Below, one piece after another: positions 1-6,056 of a stretch of 8,462 nt of DNA. The notes under the pieces were generated by a model. It worked only from the letters and a program-made list of their open reading frames with translations, made no database searches and was not told the origin of the DNA. Source of the DNA: Actinomycetota bacterium. Lineage in GTDB: Bacteria > Actinomycetota > Actinomycetes > Streptosporangiales > Streptosporangiaceae. Where the stretch lies: NCBI GenBank assembly GCA_003168295.1, contig PMST01000111.1:3129-11590 (forward strand), in the 5' to 3' direction. Each line of letters starts with the position of its first letter. The stretch's first letter is position 1. Both the position numbers and the translations under genes were made by a program.

Positions 1-850
1 ACATGTTGATGAACGCGCCGGGGTCCACGAACACGTACGGCTTGCCCGTCTCGCCGGCCACCGCCTCCGCCATCAGCGTCTTGCCGGTCCCTGGCGGCCC
101 CCACAGCAGCAGGCCGCCCGGCACGTAGCCGCCGCGTTCCTCGACCAGCTCGGGGTGCTCGAGGAACAGGATGTTCTCCTTGACCCGCTCGAGCACGTGG
201 TCCTGGCCCCAGACGTCGGTGAACCTGGTCTTGATGTCGTCCGGGTAGTACACGTCCACGCCGCCGCGTGACATGAACCAGAACAGCGCGGCGAACTGCA
301 CGATGATCAGGCAGACGTAAATCAGGATCTGGAACACGAACGGCAGCGCGTGCCAGATCAGCCCGGGCGCCCGGATCAGCGCGAGGAACGGCGTGGTGTG
401 GATGAACCTGCTGACCACGAACGAGATGACGGCGATCCAGAACACCCAGACGGCCAGCCGCCAGAGCCGGAACCTGGTCCAGTCCGACAGCCTCCGGCGG
501 CTGGTCCGCTCCATGCCGCCGAACACCATCGAGGCCCAGAACCGGTGATAGCCGCGCCAGTGCTCGCTGACCAGGAAATGGATCTGGCGGAGCAGCTCCA
601 GGCCCAGCAGCAAGAACACCCACCAGCCGGCCCGCGCCTCGATCCGCATCGCGTCCGAGAACCCGACGATGGGATCGTCCGCCATCACGGACCAGACCAG
701 GACGAACCAGAGCAGGGTCAGCAGGAGCAGGAACTTGATCCGGTCCCAGAACCCGAGGGGCTTGCGGGTCAGCCGGTCGGCGTCCACCGGCCGGCTGCCT
801 CCCGGCGGCGAGAGTCCTTCCTCGGCGGTGGCGGCTCTGGCCTTACTCAT
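1..850 (-). CDS. Membrane-anchored FtsH-like AAA+ ATPase (partial, C-terminus beyond left edge)
   Basis: The visible N-terminal 283 residues begin with a short polar segment, then about four hydrophobic segments (near residues 40-57, 75-95, 130-150 and 168-193), then the start of an AAA+ domain. The domain opens with TRFTDVWGQDHVLERVKENI, matching the FtsH-type F-x-D-V-x-G-x-D lead-in. The Walker A motif GPPGTGKT lies at residues 251-258, followed by LMAEAVAGETGKP. Walker B, the second region of homology and any C-terminal protease domain lie outside the window, so it cannot be said whether this is an FtsH-type zinc protease or a protease-less ATPase. The likely role is ATP-driven handling of membrane proteins at the cytoplasmic face (inference). 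The ATG at 850 has AGGAG at 857-861, six bases upstream and inside the preceding lipoprotein gene. The lipoprotein stop and this start share one base (TGATG), so translational coupling is likely. The multi-spanning N-terminus is longer than in classical FtsH, which has two helices. Confidence 0.85.
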   Translation of the reverse strand, partial: MSKARAATAEEGLSPPGGSRPVDADRLTRKPLGFWDRIKFLLLLTLLWFVLVWSVMADDPIVGFSDAMRIEARAGWWVFLLLGLELLRQIHFLVSEHWRGYHRFWASMVFGGMERTSRRRLSDWTRFRLWRLAVWVFWIAVISFVVSRFIHTTPFLALIRAPGLIWHALPFVFQILIYVCLIIVQFAALFWFMSRGGVDVYYPDDIKTRFTDVWGQDHVLERVKENILFLEHPELVEERGGYVPGGLLLWGPPGTGKTLMAEAVAGETGKPYVFVDPGAFINM

Positions 851-1497
851 CACGGGCTCCTGATGGTAAACGACGACATCACGTCGTTGATCTCGGTCTT
901 GTCGCTGCTGTAACAGCTGGAAGTGCAGTGCAGCACGAGGAAGTAGACCTCGGTCTGATCCGGGTTGGTCAGCGCGATCTCATCGAAGGTGTCGGTGACG
1001 CCGTTGTCGGTGTAGTCGAAGGTCTCCCGGACCCCGTGCACCCCCTGACCGGGGGTGAGCACCTGATCGCGGATCTGGCTGAAGCCGGTGAACGGGAAAC
1101 CTTCTGAGGAGGCGGTCGACCTGGCGGTCGAGGTGACGGGCAGGAAGAAGTCCCGCAGCGAGTCGTAGGACAGTTCGTTCATCCCGGTGGAGCTGAGCGT
1201 GCCGATCTCGGCGAACACGAACGGCTGGCTGGTGTCGAACGCCAGGAAGTCCTCCGCGCTGGTCTGGCCGCCGGCCTGGTAGGCGACCGTCCATACGCCA
1301 CTCGAGCTGCCGGTTACCTTCTTCAGCGCGGCGGCGCTGATCTCATGCCAGCCGTACGGGACCTTGAAGTACGTGTTGGTTTTGGAGTTCGCCACGTAGG
1401 TGTACTGGGGCGCACCGCACCCGGCCACGGTGACCCCGAGGAGAAGCGCACAACCCCCGACGAGGCCCTTGACGAAGCGGCGGGCCTTGCTTGCCAA
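850..1497 (-). CDS. Secreted lipoprotein of unknown function, possibly PsbP/Mog1-like
   Basis: This 215-residue protein has a typical lipoprotein signal. A basic N-terminus (MASKARRFVKG) is followed by a hydrophobic stretch and the lipobox V-A-G-C, with lipidated Cys at residue 27. The mature protein is therefore expected outside the cell, anchored to the membrane. The segment TYFKVPYGWHEI near residues 42-53 and the ending DVMSSFTI resemble the 'vP-x-gW' and 'SF' signatures of PsbP/Mog1-type lipoproteins, but this is a weak inference. C191 and C195 (HCTSSC) could form a disulfide. I chose the TTG start at 1497 because GGAGG lies nine bases upstream and the signal peptide then has normal length. 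The frame stays open upstream to about 1638 but would add some 47 residues that do not look like a signal peptide. It overlaps the downstream AAA+ ATPase gene by one base, suggesting the two work together, for example as an extracytoplasmic partner of the ATPase. Confidence 0.8.
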   Translation of the reverse strand: MASKARRFVKGLVGGCALLLGVTVAGCGAPQYTYVANSKTNTYFKVPYGWHEISAAALKKVTGSSSGVWTVAYQAGGQTSAEDFLAFDTSQPFVFAEIGTLSSTGMNELSYDSLRDFFLPVTSTARSTASSEGFPFTGFSQIRDQVLTPGQGVHGVRETFDYTDNGVTDTFDEIALTNPDQTEVYFLVLHCTSSCYSSDKTEINDVMSSFTIRSP

Positions 1498-1506
1498 AAG
1501 GTGCGA

Positions 1507-1511
1507 CCTCC
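1507..1511 (-). promoter_or_regulatory. Ribosome binding site that fixes the TTG start of the lipoprotein
   Basis: GGAGG on the minus strand, nine bases before TTG 1497-1495. No ATG or GTG in the same frame lies between it and the lipobox, so it decides the start. It argues against the longer upstream reading. Confidence 0.7.
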
Positions 1512-1639
1512 ACGTAAGGACTACGTAGTGTCCAAGTATGACGCCTTCTGCGGCAATGGTACAGGTCCCCCCGGCAGGGCAAATGCACCAGATGTCAGGC
1601 CGTGGCCTTGGGCCCGGGATGCATCTCTTTGCCTGCACG

Positions 1640-1665
1640 GGTTAGAGCGGCCGCAGCGCGGGTAG
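1640..1665 (+). promoter_or_regulatory. Candidate stress-sigma (SigB/SigF-type) promoter for the holin-DUF3618-BrkB operon
   Basis: GGTT at 1640-1643 and GGGTAG at 1660-1665 are separated by 16 bases, close to the actinobacterial SigB-type pattern G-x-T-T, 14-16 bases, GGGTAT. The predicted -10 lies about 54 bases before the ATG at 1719. This is a pattern match by eye only. In GC-rich DNA such matches arise by chance, so confidence is low. Confidence 0.3.
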
Positions 1666-1718
1666 CGCACCGGATTCAACCGGACTCAAATCAGCACCCG
1701 GATGAAGAGGGGGTCACT

Positions 1719-2138
1719 ATGGAACGTTCAAGCACGACCCGGCTTTCCCCTGATCAGGAGCACTCCACTGGGGAACTCGTCAAGATGATGTCCGAGCAGG
1801 TGTCGACCCTCATCCGCGATGAGCTCAAGCTCGCCCAGCTGGAGATGACGAGCAAGGGCAAGCAGGCGGCGCTCGGGGCGGGGATGTTCGGGGCGTCCGG
1901 CGTGGTGGCTATCTACGGTGTGGGCTGCCTGCTAGCGTGCGCGATCATCGCCATCAGCGGCGTCGTGGCGGCCTGGCTCGCCGCTCTCATTGTCGGGGCA
2001 GCCTTGCTGGCCGCCGCCGCGGTCGCGGCGCTGGTCGGCAAACAGCGCCTGCAACGGGCTACGCCCCCGGTGCCGGGAGAAGCCGTGGCCAGCGTCAAGG
2101 CCGACGTCGAGGAAATCAAGGAGAGGACACACCGATGA
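1719..2138 (+). CDS. Phage holin family (Phage_holin_3_6-like) membrane protein
   Basis: 139 residues. An N-terminal amphipathic stretch (TGELVKMMSEQVSTLIRDEL, residues 17-36, then KLAQLEMTSKGKQ) leads into two long hydrophobic segments at roughly 53-79 and 82-107. A charged cytosolic-looking tail follows (VKADVEEIKERTHR). The motif 'L-v-x-D-E-x-x-L-A-x-x-E-x-x-x-K-x-K' followed by a two-helix hairpin is the hallmark of the actinobacterial family Pfam names Phage_holin_3_6. Despite the name, members are chromosomal integral membrane proteins of unknown function, with no lysis role demonstrated here. The ATG at 1719 is preceded by GAGGGGG at 1707-1713. The frame is open further upstream from 1602, but that part is not family-like. 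It is the first gene of a three-gene operon; its stop overlaps the DUF3618 gene start by four bases (ATGA). Confidence 0.85.
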   Translation: MERSSTTRLSPDQEHSTGELVKMMSEQVSTLIRDELKLAQLEMTSKGKQAALGAGMFGASGVVAIYGVGCLLACAIIAISGVVAAWLAALIVGAALLAAAAVAALVGKQRLQRATPPVPGEAVASVKADVEEIKERTHR

Positions 2139-2476
2139 CCAGCCCGGACCAGGAACAAATTCAGCAGGAAATAGAGCGGACCCGCGAGCACCTAGGCGAG
2201 ACCGTGGAAGAGCTGGCCGCCAAGGCCGACGTGAAGGCCAGGGCCCAGGCCAAGGCGGCCGACGTGAAGGCCCAAGCCCAGGCCAAGGCCGCCGACGTCA
2301 AGACGAAGGCTCAGGCCAAGGCGACCGACGTGAAGGCCCAGGCCCAGACCAAGGCGACCGAGCTGTCCGGCCAGGTGCGGGAAAGCCAGGTCGTGCAGCG
2401 CCGCTGGCCGCTCGCGGTGGCCGCGGGAGTCCTGGTGGCCGGCGCCGTGGCCATCTGGCGGTGGAGAAAAAAATGA
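2135..2476 (+). CDS. DUF3618 family protein with four 11-residue repeats and a C-terminal membrane anchor
   Basis: 113 residues. The N-terminal part (QEQIQQEIERTREHLGETVE, residues 7-26, then ELAAK) is the DUF3618 signature. It is followed by four tandem 11-residue units at residues 31-74 (consensus ADVKAQAQAKA) that should form one long amphipathic helix. A single transmembrane segment sits at about 92-109 (WPLAVAAGVLVAGAVAIW), and the protein ends in the basic RWRKK. The layout predicts a tail-anchored protein with a rod-like cytosolic helix. Family function is not established; these genes regularly sit beside the holin-like protein, as here. AAGGAGAGG at 2119-2126 serves the ATG at 2135, which overlaps the upstream stop. 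The downstream stop TGA overlaps the BrkB ATG and is preceded by a run of seven A. The first 11-mer resembles normal family sequence; the next three look like local duplications. Confidence 0.88.
   Translation: MTSPDQEQIQQEIERTREHLGETVEELAAKADVKARAQAKAADVKAQAQAKAADVKTKAQAKATDVKAQAQTKATELSGQVRESQVVQRRWPLAVAAGVLVAGAVAIWRWRKK
2225..2356 (+). repeat. Four tandem 33-base repeats encoding 11-residue units
   Basis: Units at 2225-2257, 2258-2290, 2291-2323 and 2324-2356 encode ADVKARAQAKA, ADVKAQAQAKA, ADVKTKAQAKA and TDVKAQAQTKA. The 11-residue (hendecad) spacing with Ala/Lys/Gln-rich composition recalls group 3 LEA proteins and other membrane-binding 11-mer helices (comparison from general knowledge). 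The units differ by a few substitutions but keep exact length and frame. Confidence 0.9.
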
Positions 2477-3516
2477 CGGCGGTGAATCCGAGGCAGGACC
2501 GGCCCGCCACCCGGGGCGAGGCCGGTCCCGAGGGCCAGGAGACAATACCGCCGCAAAGCCAGGTGGAGGGCGGCCCGGAGACGCCGCTCGAGTTGGGCGG
2601 GACCGGCTGGAAGAACACGCTCAAGCGTGCCTTCAAGAAGTTCACCCGGGACCGGTGCAGCATGACCGCGGGCAGCCTGGCCTACCACTGGTTCCTGGCG
2701 CTGTTCCCGGCCCTCATCGCCCTGATCGGGCTGACGAGCCTGCTGCATATCAGCCCACACACGGTGAATCAGCTGGTCCACGGCCTGGACTCCTCGCTCC
2801 CGCCGTCCGCCGCGGCGATTTTCAACGGGGCCATCAAGTCGGCGACCGGCCGCTCGTCAGGCGGCGCGACCACCACGCTGATCATCGGTGTGGTCATCGC
2901 GCTGTGGAGCGCCTCGGGCGGCATGGCGGCGCTGGAGACCGGACTCGACATCGCCTACGAGGTCCCTGTCGACCGCAAGTTCGTGGGCAAACGACTGTAC
3001 GCGTTTCCGCTGATGCTGGCCACGGCGGTGATCGGCGGTGCCGCCTCGGCCCTCGTCGTGTTTGGTGAGCCGATCGGCCACGGGCTCGCGGGCCACGTCG
3101 GCCTCACCGGCCTCGCGTTCAAGATCATCTGGACGGTGGTGCGCTGGGCGCTAACCGTCATCTTGGTCACGATCCTGTTCTCGACGTACTACTTCTTCGG
3201 GCCGAACCGGGAGACGCCTCGCTGGCAGTGGGTCAGTCCGGGCGGCGTGGTGGGCACGGTCATCTTCCTGGTGGCCTCGCTCGGCTTCTCCTTCTACGTG
3301 GCCGAGTTCGGCTCGAACGGCTACAGCAAGACCTACGGGGCGTTCGCCGGCGTGATCATCCTGATCTTCTGGCTCTACCTGACCGGCATCGCCATCCTGC
3401 TCGGCGCCGAGATCAACGCGGAATCCGAACGCCAGGCCGCCGCGCAGGCCGGACACGAGGGAGCGCAGGCCAGCGCGGAGGAACTCGAGAGCGGCGGGAA
3501 CGCGCCCGCGCGCTAG
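2473..3516 (+). CDS. YihY/virulence factor BrkB family membrane protein
   Basis: 347 residues. A polar N-terminus of about 45 residues rich in Pro, Gly and Glu precedes the family core: FTRDRCSMTAGSLAYHWFLA then LFPALIAL, about residues 57-84. There are roughly six membrane segments (near 72-92, 135-158, 177-198, 217-242, 256-277 and 291-311). The C-terminal hallmark is YSKTYGAFAGVIILIFWLYL followed by TGIAILLGAEINAE at 284-317. The tail is hydrophilic and Ala/Glu-rich. The family's molecular activity is unsettled: it was once called ribonuclease BN in error, and some members are proposed transporters. The ATG at 2473 overlaps the DUF3618 stop by four bases, with GGAG six bases upstream, so the gene is probably translated by coupling. 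The TAG stop shares the CTAG palindrome with the stop of the convergent mscL gene, leaving no room for a terminator between them. Confidence 0.93.
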   Translation: MTAVNPRQDRPATRGEAGPEGQETIPPQSQVEGGPETPLELGGTGWKNTLKRAFKKFTRDRCSMTAGSLAYHWFLALFPALIALIGLTSLLHISPHTVNQLVHGLDSSLPPSAAAIFNGAIKSATGRSSGGATTTLIIGVVIALWSASGGMAALETGLDIAYEVPVDRKFVGKRLYAFPLMLATAVIGGAASALVVFGEPIGHGLAGHVGLTGLAFKIIWTVVRWALTVILVTILFSTYYFFGPNRETPRWQWVSPGGVVGTVIFLVASLGFSFYVAEFGSNGYSKTYGAFAGVIILIFWLYLTGIAILLGAEINAESERQAAAQAGHEGAQASAEELESGGNAPAR

Positions 3517-3944
3517 AGGTGGCTACCCGACACCGGCTGCGGCTGCTGAGTGCCCGGCACGATCTGTGCCGTGCACTCGGGGCAGCGCCGCGCGGCGATC
3601 GGGATGCTCATCGTGCACTCGGGGCAGTCCCTGGAGGTCGCGGCCTGGTTCCGCTCGAGCAGCTTCAGCAGGCGGCTGACCGGCACCACCATGACGTAAT
3701 AGACGACCAGGGCGGAGACCAGGAACGTCAGGACGTCGGTCAGGAACGCACCGTAGGTGAACTTCGCCTTGCCGACGGTCCAGACCAGGGTCCCGAAATT
3801 GGGCTGGCCGGTGAGCGAGAGCAGCGGGTTGATAAACGACTTGACGAACTGGGTGACCAGTGTGCTGAACTGCGTGCCGATCACCACCGCGACGGCGAGC
3901 TGGACCAGGTTCCCGCGCATGATGAAATTCTTGAAGCCGCTCAT
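3513..3944 (-). CDS. mscL: Large-conductance mechanosensitive channel MscL with C-terminal zinc-ribbon-like tail
   Basis: 143 residues. The N-terminus MSGFKNFIMRGNLVQLAVAV followed by VIG is the conserved MscL S1 helix and gate-lining TM1. A periplasmic loop (about residues 43-63, QPNFGTLVWTVGKAKFTYGA) and TM2 (about 66-90) follow, then the charged RLLKLLERNQ stretch. MscL forms a homopentameric pore that opens under membrane tension and releases solutes during osmotic downshock. Beyond the usual core is a cysteine-rich tail, CPEC at 107-110 and CPEC at 121-124, separated by TMSIPIAARR. This is a likely zinc ribbon; such tails are known in some actinobacterial MscL proteins. The ATG at 3944 has only a weak AGGAA 11 bases upstream. 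The gene is convergent with and touches the BrkB gene, and is divergent from the YnfA gene. Confidence 0.95.
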   Translation of the reverse strand: MSGFKNFIMRGNLVQLAVAVVIGTQFSTLVTQFVKSFINPLLSLTGQPNFGTLVWTVGKAKFTYGAFLTDVLTFLVSALVVYYVMVVPVSRLLKLLERNQAATSRDCPECTMSIPIAARRCPECTAQIVPGTQQPQPVSGSHL

Positions 3945-3972
3945 GGCACATCAGGTTCCTGCGCGCGGGCGA

Positions 3973-3978
3973 ATTATG
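3973..3978 (-). promoter_or_regulatory. Candidate -10 element for mscL
   Basis: CATAAT on the minus strand is a five-of-six match to TATAAT and lies 28 bases before the mscL ATG, in an otherwise GC-rich intergenic region. No good -35 box is seen at the usual distance, so an activator or a non-standard -35 would be needed. Confidence 0.4.
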
Positions 3979-4053
3979 CGCCCACCCCGGTGCGGGTTCT
4001 CGCGGCCCGCCCGGGCTGGCCGTTGCCGCAGGCCCGCGCGTTAAGGTCGGCCT

Positions 4054-4386
4054 ATGAATGCCATCCGCAGCATCGGGCTGTTCGGTGCCGCCGGGCTGGC
4101 CGAGATCGGCGGCGGCTACTTGATCTGGCGGTGGCTGCGGGAGGGAGCGCCCTGGCCGGTCGGCCTGGCGGGCGCGGTCATCCTGGTCGTCTACGGCGTC
4201 ATCCCGACCCTCCAGTCCTCCGACGATTTCGGCCGGATCTACGCCGCCTACGGCGGGGTGTTCGTGATCCTGAGCCTGCTCTGGGGCTGGGCGATCGACG
4301 GGCACCGGCCGGACAACTATGACTGGCTGGGCGCCGCCATCGTCGCGGTAGGCGTCGCGGTGATCTTCTTCAGCCCGCACCGCTGA
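4054..4386 (+). CDS. YnfA family (UPF0060) small membrane protein
   Basis: 110 residues, the usual length for the family, with four predicted helices (about 4-26, 33-52, 63-82 and 91-107). Family motifs are clear: AGLAEIGGGYLIWRWLR at 13-29, FGRIYAAYGGVFV at 59-71, LLWGWAIDGHRPDNYDWLGA at 75-94, and the ending VIFFSPHR. UPF0060/YnfA proteins resemble small multidrug resistance (SMR) transporters in size and topology, and some have been linked to drug or dye efflux; the substrate here is unknown. The ATG at 4054 has AAGG seven bases upstream (4043-4046). It is divergent from mscL across 109 bases and appears monocistronic. Confidence 0.92.
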   Translation: MNAIRSIGLFGAAGLAEIGGGYLIWRWLREGAPWPVGLAGAVILVVYGVIPTLQSSDDFGRIYAAYGGVFVILSLLWGWAIDGHRPDNYDWLGAAIVAVGVAVIFFSPHR

Positions 4387-4409
4387 CATTCTTATTTTCC
4401 CGAACGGCA

Positions 4410-4425
4410 CGGCCGCGTGCGGCCG
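4410..4425. terminator. GC-rich hairpin downstream of the YnfA gene, possible terminator
   Basis: CGGCCG, a four-base loop CGTG, then CGGCCG, starting 24 bases after the YnfA stop. There is no T-tract, so it is at best a U-less terminator of the kind proposed in actinobacteria. CGGCCG is itself palindromic, and this sort of hairpin is common by chance at this GC content. Confidence 0.3.
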
Positions 4426-4451
4426 CCCCACGTGGGATAACCAGGGCGTGT

Positions 4452-4473
4452 CGCCGCGGGGCGCGACGCGGCG
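4452..4473. terminator. Second GC-rich hairpin between the YnfA and decarboxylase genes
   Basis: CGCCGCG and CGCGGCG form a 7-bp stem around an eight-base loop (GGGCGCGA). It lies about 70 bases before the decarboxylase ATG and has no T-tract. It could add to termination after the YnfA gene or act in the decarboxylase leader; a chance hairpin is equally possible. Confidence 0.25.
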
Positions 4474-4544
4474 CCGCCGCCGCCAGCCCGACGCCATGAC
4501 TGCGGGCCCACCCGGATCTGCTCGATCAGGCGCACACTAGACCA

Positions 4545-6056
4545 ATGATCAAGAACGCCTCCCAGCCGCAGGGTCCGCGGGAACCCAGGGACCTCAAGGA
4601 CCCCGCAGACCGCAGTGACCACGACCCGCGGGACCCGCTCGGCCTGGCCGCGGACGCTCCGCTGCTGGCCGCGTGGCTGGACTGGATGGGACGGGCCGAG
4701 GCCGGCCAGCTAACCCCGATGACGACGCCCGGTCACAAGCAGCGTCCCGACCTGGTGGGTACCGTGGTGACCGGCGACGCGCCGCTGTACGGCGGGCTGG
4801 ACTCCATCAAGAACGCGGACAACCTGCTCGCCGACGCGCAGGCCCGCGCGGCCGCGCTGTGGGGCGCCGACTGGTGCCGGTTCTCGGTGGCCGGCTCTAC
4901 CCACGGCAACCAGGCCTTGTGCCTGGCGATCGGCCAGCCCGGGCAGGAGGTGATCATCACCCGGACGCTGCATAGGTCGCTGCTGCTCGGCCTGGTGATG
5001 GCGGGGCTGACACCGGTCTGGGTGCGACCGGAAATCGATCCGCGCTCGGGCCTGCCTGCCGCGGTCGCGGTGCAGACCGTGCGGGACGCGCTGGCCGCGC
5101 ATCCCGGCGCCTGCGGCGTGATCCTCGGCGACCCGTCTTACGTCGGCACCACCGGTGACCTGGCCGGCCACGCGCAGGCCGCGCACGAGGCGGGCGTGCC
5201 GCTGATCGTCGACGCCGCCTGGGCCGCCTACCTGGGCTTTCATCCCGACCTGCCGCGGCACGCGATCGCCGCGGGCGCCGACGCGATGGTGACGAGCGCG
5301 CATAAGACGCTGCCCGCTTACACTCAAGGCGCGCTGGTGCTGGCCAGAACCGAACGGCTGGACGTGGCCCGGCTGAACCGGGCGTTCGAGGCCACCCATA
5401 CGACGAGCCCGGCCGGGTCCATCGTGGCGAGCATCGACGCCGCCCGGGCGCTGCTGGCCCGGGACGGCCATCGGCTTTGTGCCCAGCTCCTCGACGGCGT
5501 GGCCGCGGCCCGGGCCCGGCTACGCGAGGTACCCGGTGTCGACGTGCTCGACGGTCCCGGCGTGGACCCGGCCAAGCTGGTCGTGCTGCTGGCCGGCACC
5601 GGGGCGCACGGCGGCCTGGTCGAGGCCGACCTGATCGCGGCCGGCATGCCGGTCGAGATGGGCGACCGGGACACGGTCGTCCCCATCGTGACGATGGCCG
5701 ATGACGAGAAGCGGATCGCCGCGTTCACCGGGGAGCTGATCGCCGCGATCGAGCGCCACCGCGGCGAGCCCCGCCGGCCGGCCGCCACCGCGGCCTGGAC
5801 GGTCCGGCCGCAGACCGTGCTGGCCCCCAGGGAAGCCTTCTTCGCCAAGAATGAGACCGTCGCCGCGACCGCCGCCGCCGGCCGGATCAGCGCCGAGCTG
5901 GTGGCGCCCTACCCGCCCGGGGTGCCGGTGCTGGCCCCAGGCGAGCTCATCACGGCGGAGGCGCTAGCGGCGCTGCGCGAGGTCGCCCTCGGCGGCGGCC
6001 GGATCGCCTACGCGGCCGACCCGACCCTGGACACCTTCCAGGTCGTCGCCGGCTGA
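4545..6056 (+). CDS. PLP-dependent Orn/Lys/Arg decarboxylase family protein
   Basis: 503 residues, the size of the short Gram-positive type (SpeA/Cad-like). Substrate contacts begin with TPMTTPGHKQ (57-66), then YGGLDSIKNADNLL (82-95) and AGSTHGNQA (116-124). The cofactor aspartate is probably D223 in IVDAAWAAYLGFHPDLP, and the PLP lysine is K254 in TSAHKTLPAYTQGA. The C-terminal domain carries APREAFFAKNE (427-437) and GRISAELVAPYPPGVPVLAP (446-465) then GE. The family removes the alpha-carboxyl of lysine, ornithine or arginine to give polyamine precursors, consuming a proton; which substrate applies here cannot be read from sequence. The family's D-E-A-[HW]-G-A-H element reads D-A-A-W-A-A-Y here. 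Residues 1-36 are a charged Pro/Asp/Arg-rich extension. The ATG at 4545 is the only ATG, GTG or TTG between the in-frame stop at 4497 and M48, yet has no clear Shine-Dalgarno. The last 93 bases overlap the convergent MFS gene. Confidence 0.9.
   Translation: MIKNASQPQGPREPRDLKDPADRSDHDPRDPLGLAADAPLLAAWLDWMGRAEAGQLTPMTTPGHKQRPDLVGTVVTGDAPLYGGLDSIKNADNLLADAQARAAALWGADWCRFSVAGSTHGNQALCLAIGQPGQEVIITRTLHRSLLLGLVMAGLTPVWVRPEIDPRSGLPAAVAVQTVRDALAAHPGACGVILGDPSYVGTTGDLAGHAQAAHEAGVPLIVDAAWAAYLGFHPDLPRHAIAAGADAMVTSAHKTLPAYTQGALVLARTERLDVARLNRAFEATHTTSPAGSIVASIDAARALLARDGHRLCAQLLDGVAAARARLREVPGVDVLDGPGVDPAKLVVLLAGTGAHGGLVEADLIAAGMPVEMGDRDTVVPIVTMADDEKRIAAFTGELIAAIERHRGEPRRPAATAAWTVRPQTVLAPREAFFAKNETVAATAAAGRISAELVAPYPPGVPVLAPGELITAEALAALREVALGGGRIAYAADPTLDTFQVVAG

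Noticed and set aside
350..913. Long plus-strand open frame opposite the AAA+ ATPase gene
   Set aside because: Pro/Glu/Gln/Asp-rich low-complexity translation typical of the antisense of GC-rich coding DNA; the minus-strand reading has Walker A and membrane helices.
1719..2138. Holin-like gene as evidence of a prophage
   Set aside because: No other phage gene is present; this family is commonly chromosomal in actinobacteria and is found with DUF3618 genes.
2192..2781. Several repetitive minus-strand frames opposite the DUF3618 repeats
   Set aside because: They are mirror images of the 33-base repeat and have no ribosome site or known motif.
3523..4497. Long minus-strand open frame of 324 codons spanning mscL and the YnfA gene
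   Set aside because: It runs through two clearly recognisable genes in other frames and shows no domain of its own.
4538..4543. TAGACC just before the decarboxylase ATG as a -10 box
   Set aside because: Only one base separates it from the ATG, too close for a start site at the ATG, and no -35 is visible.
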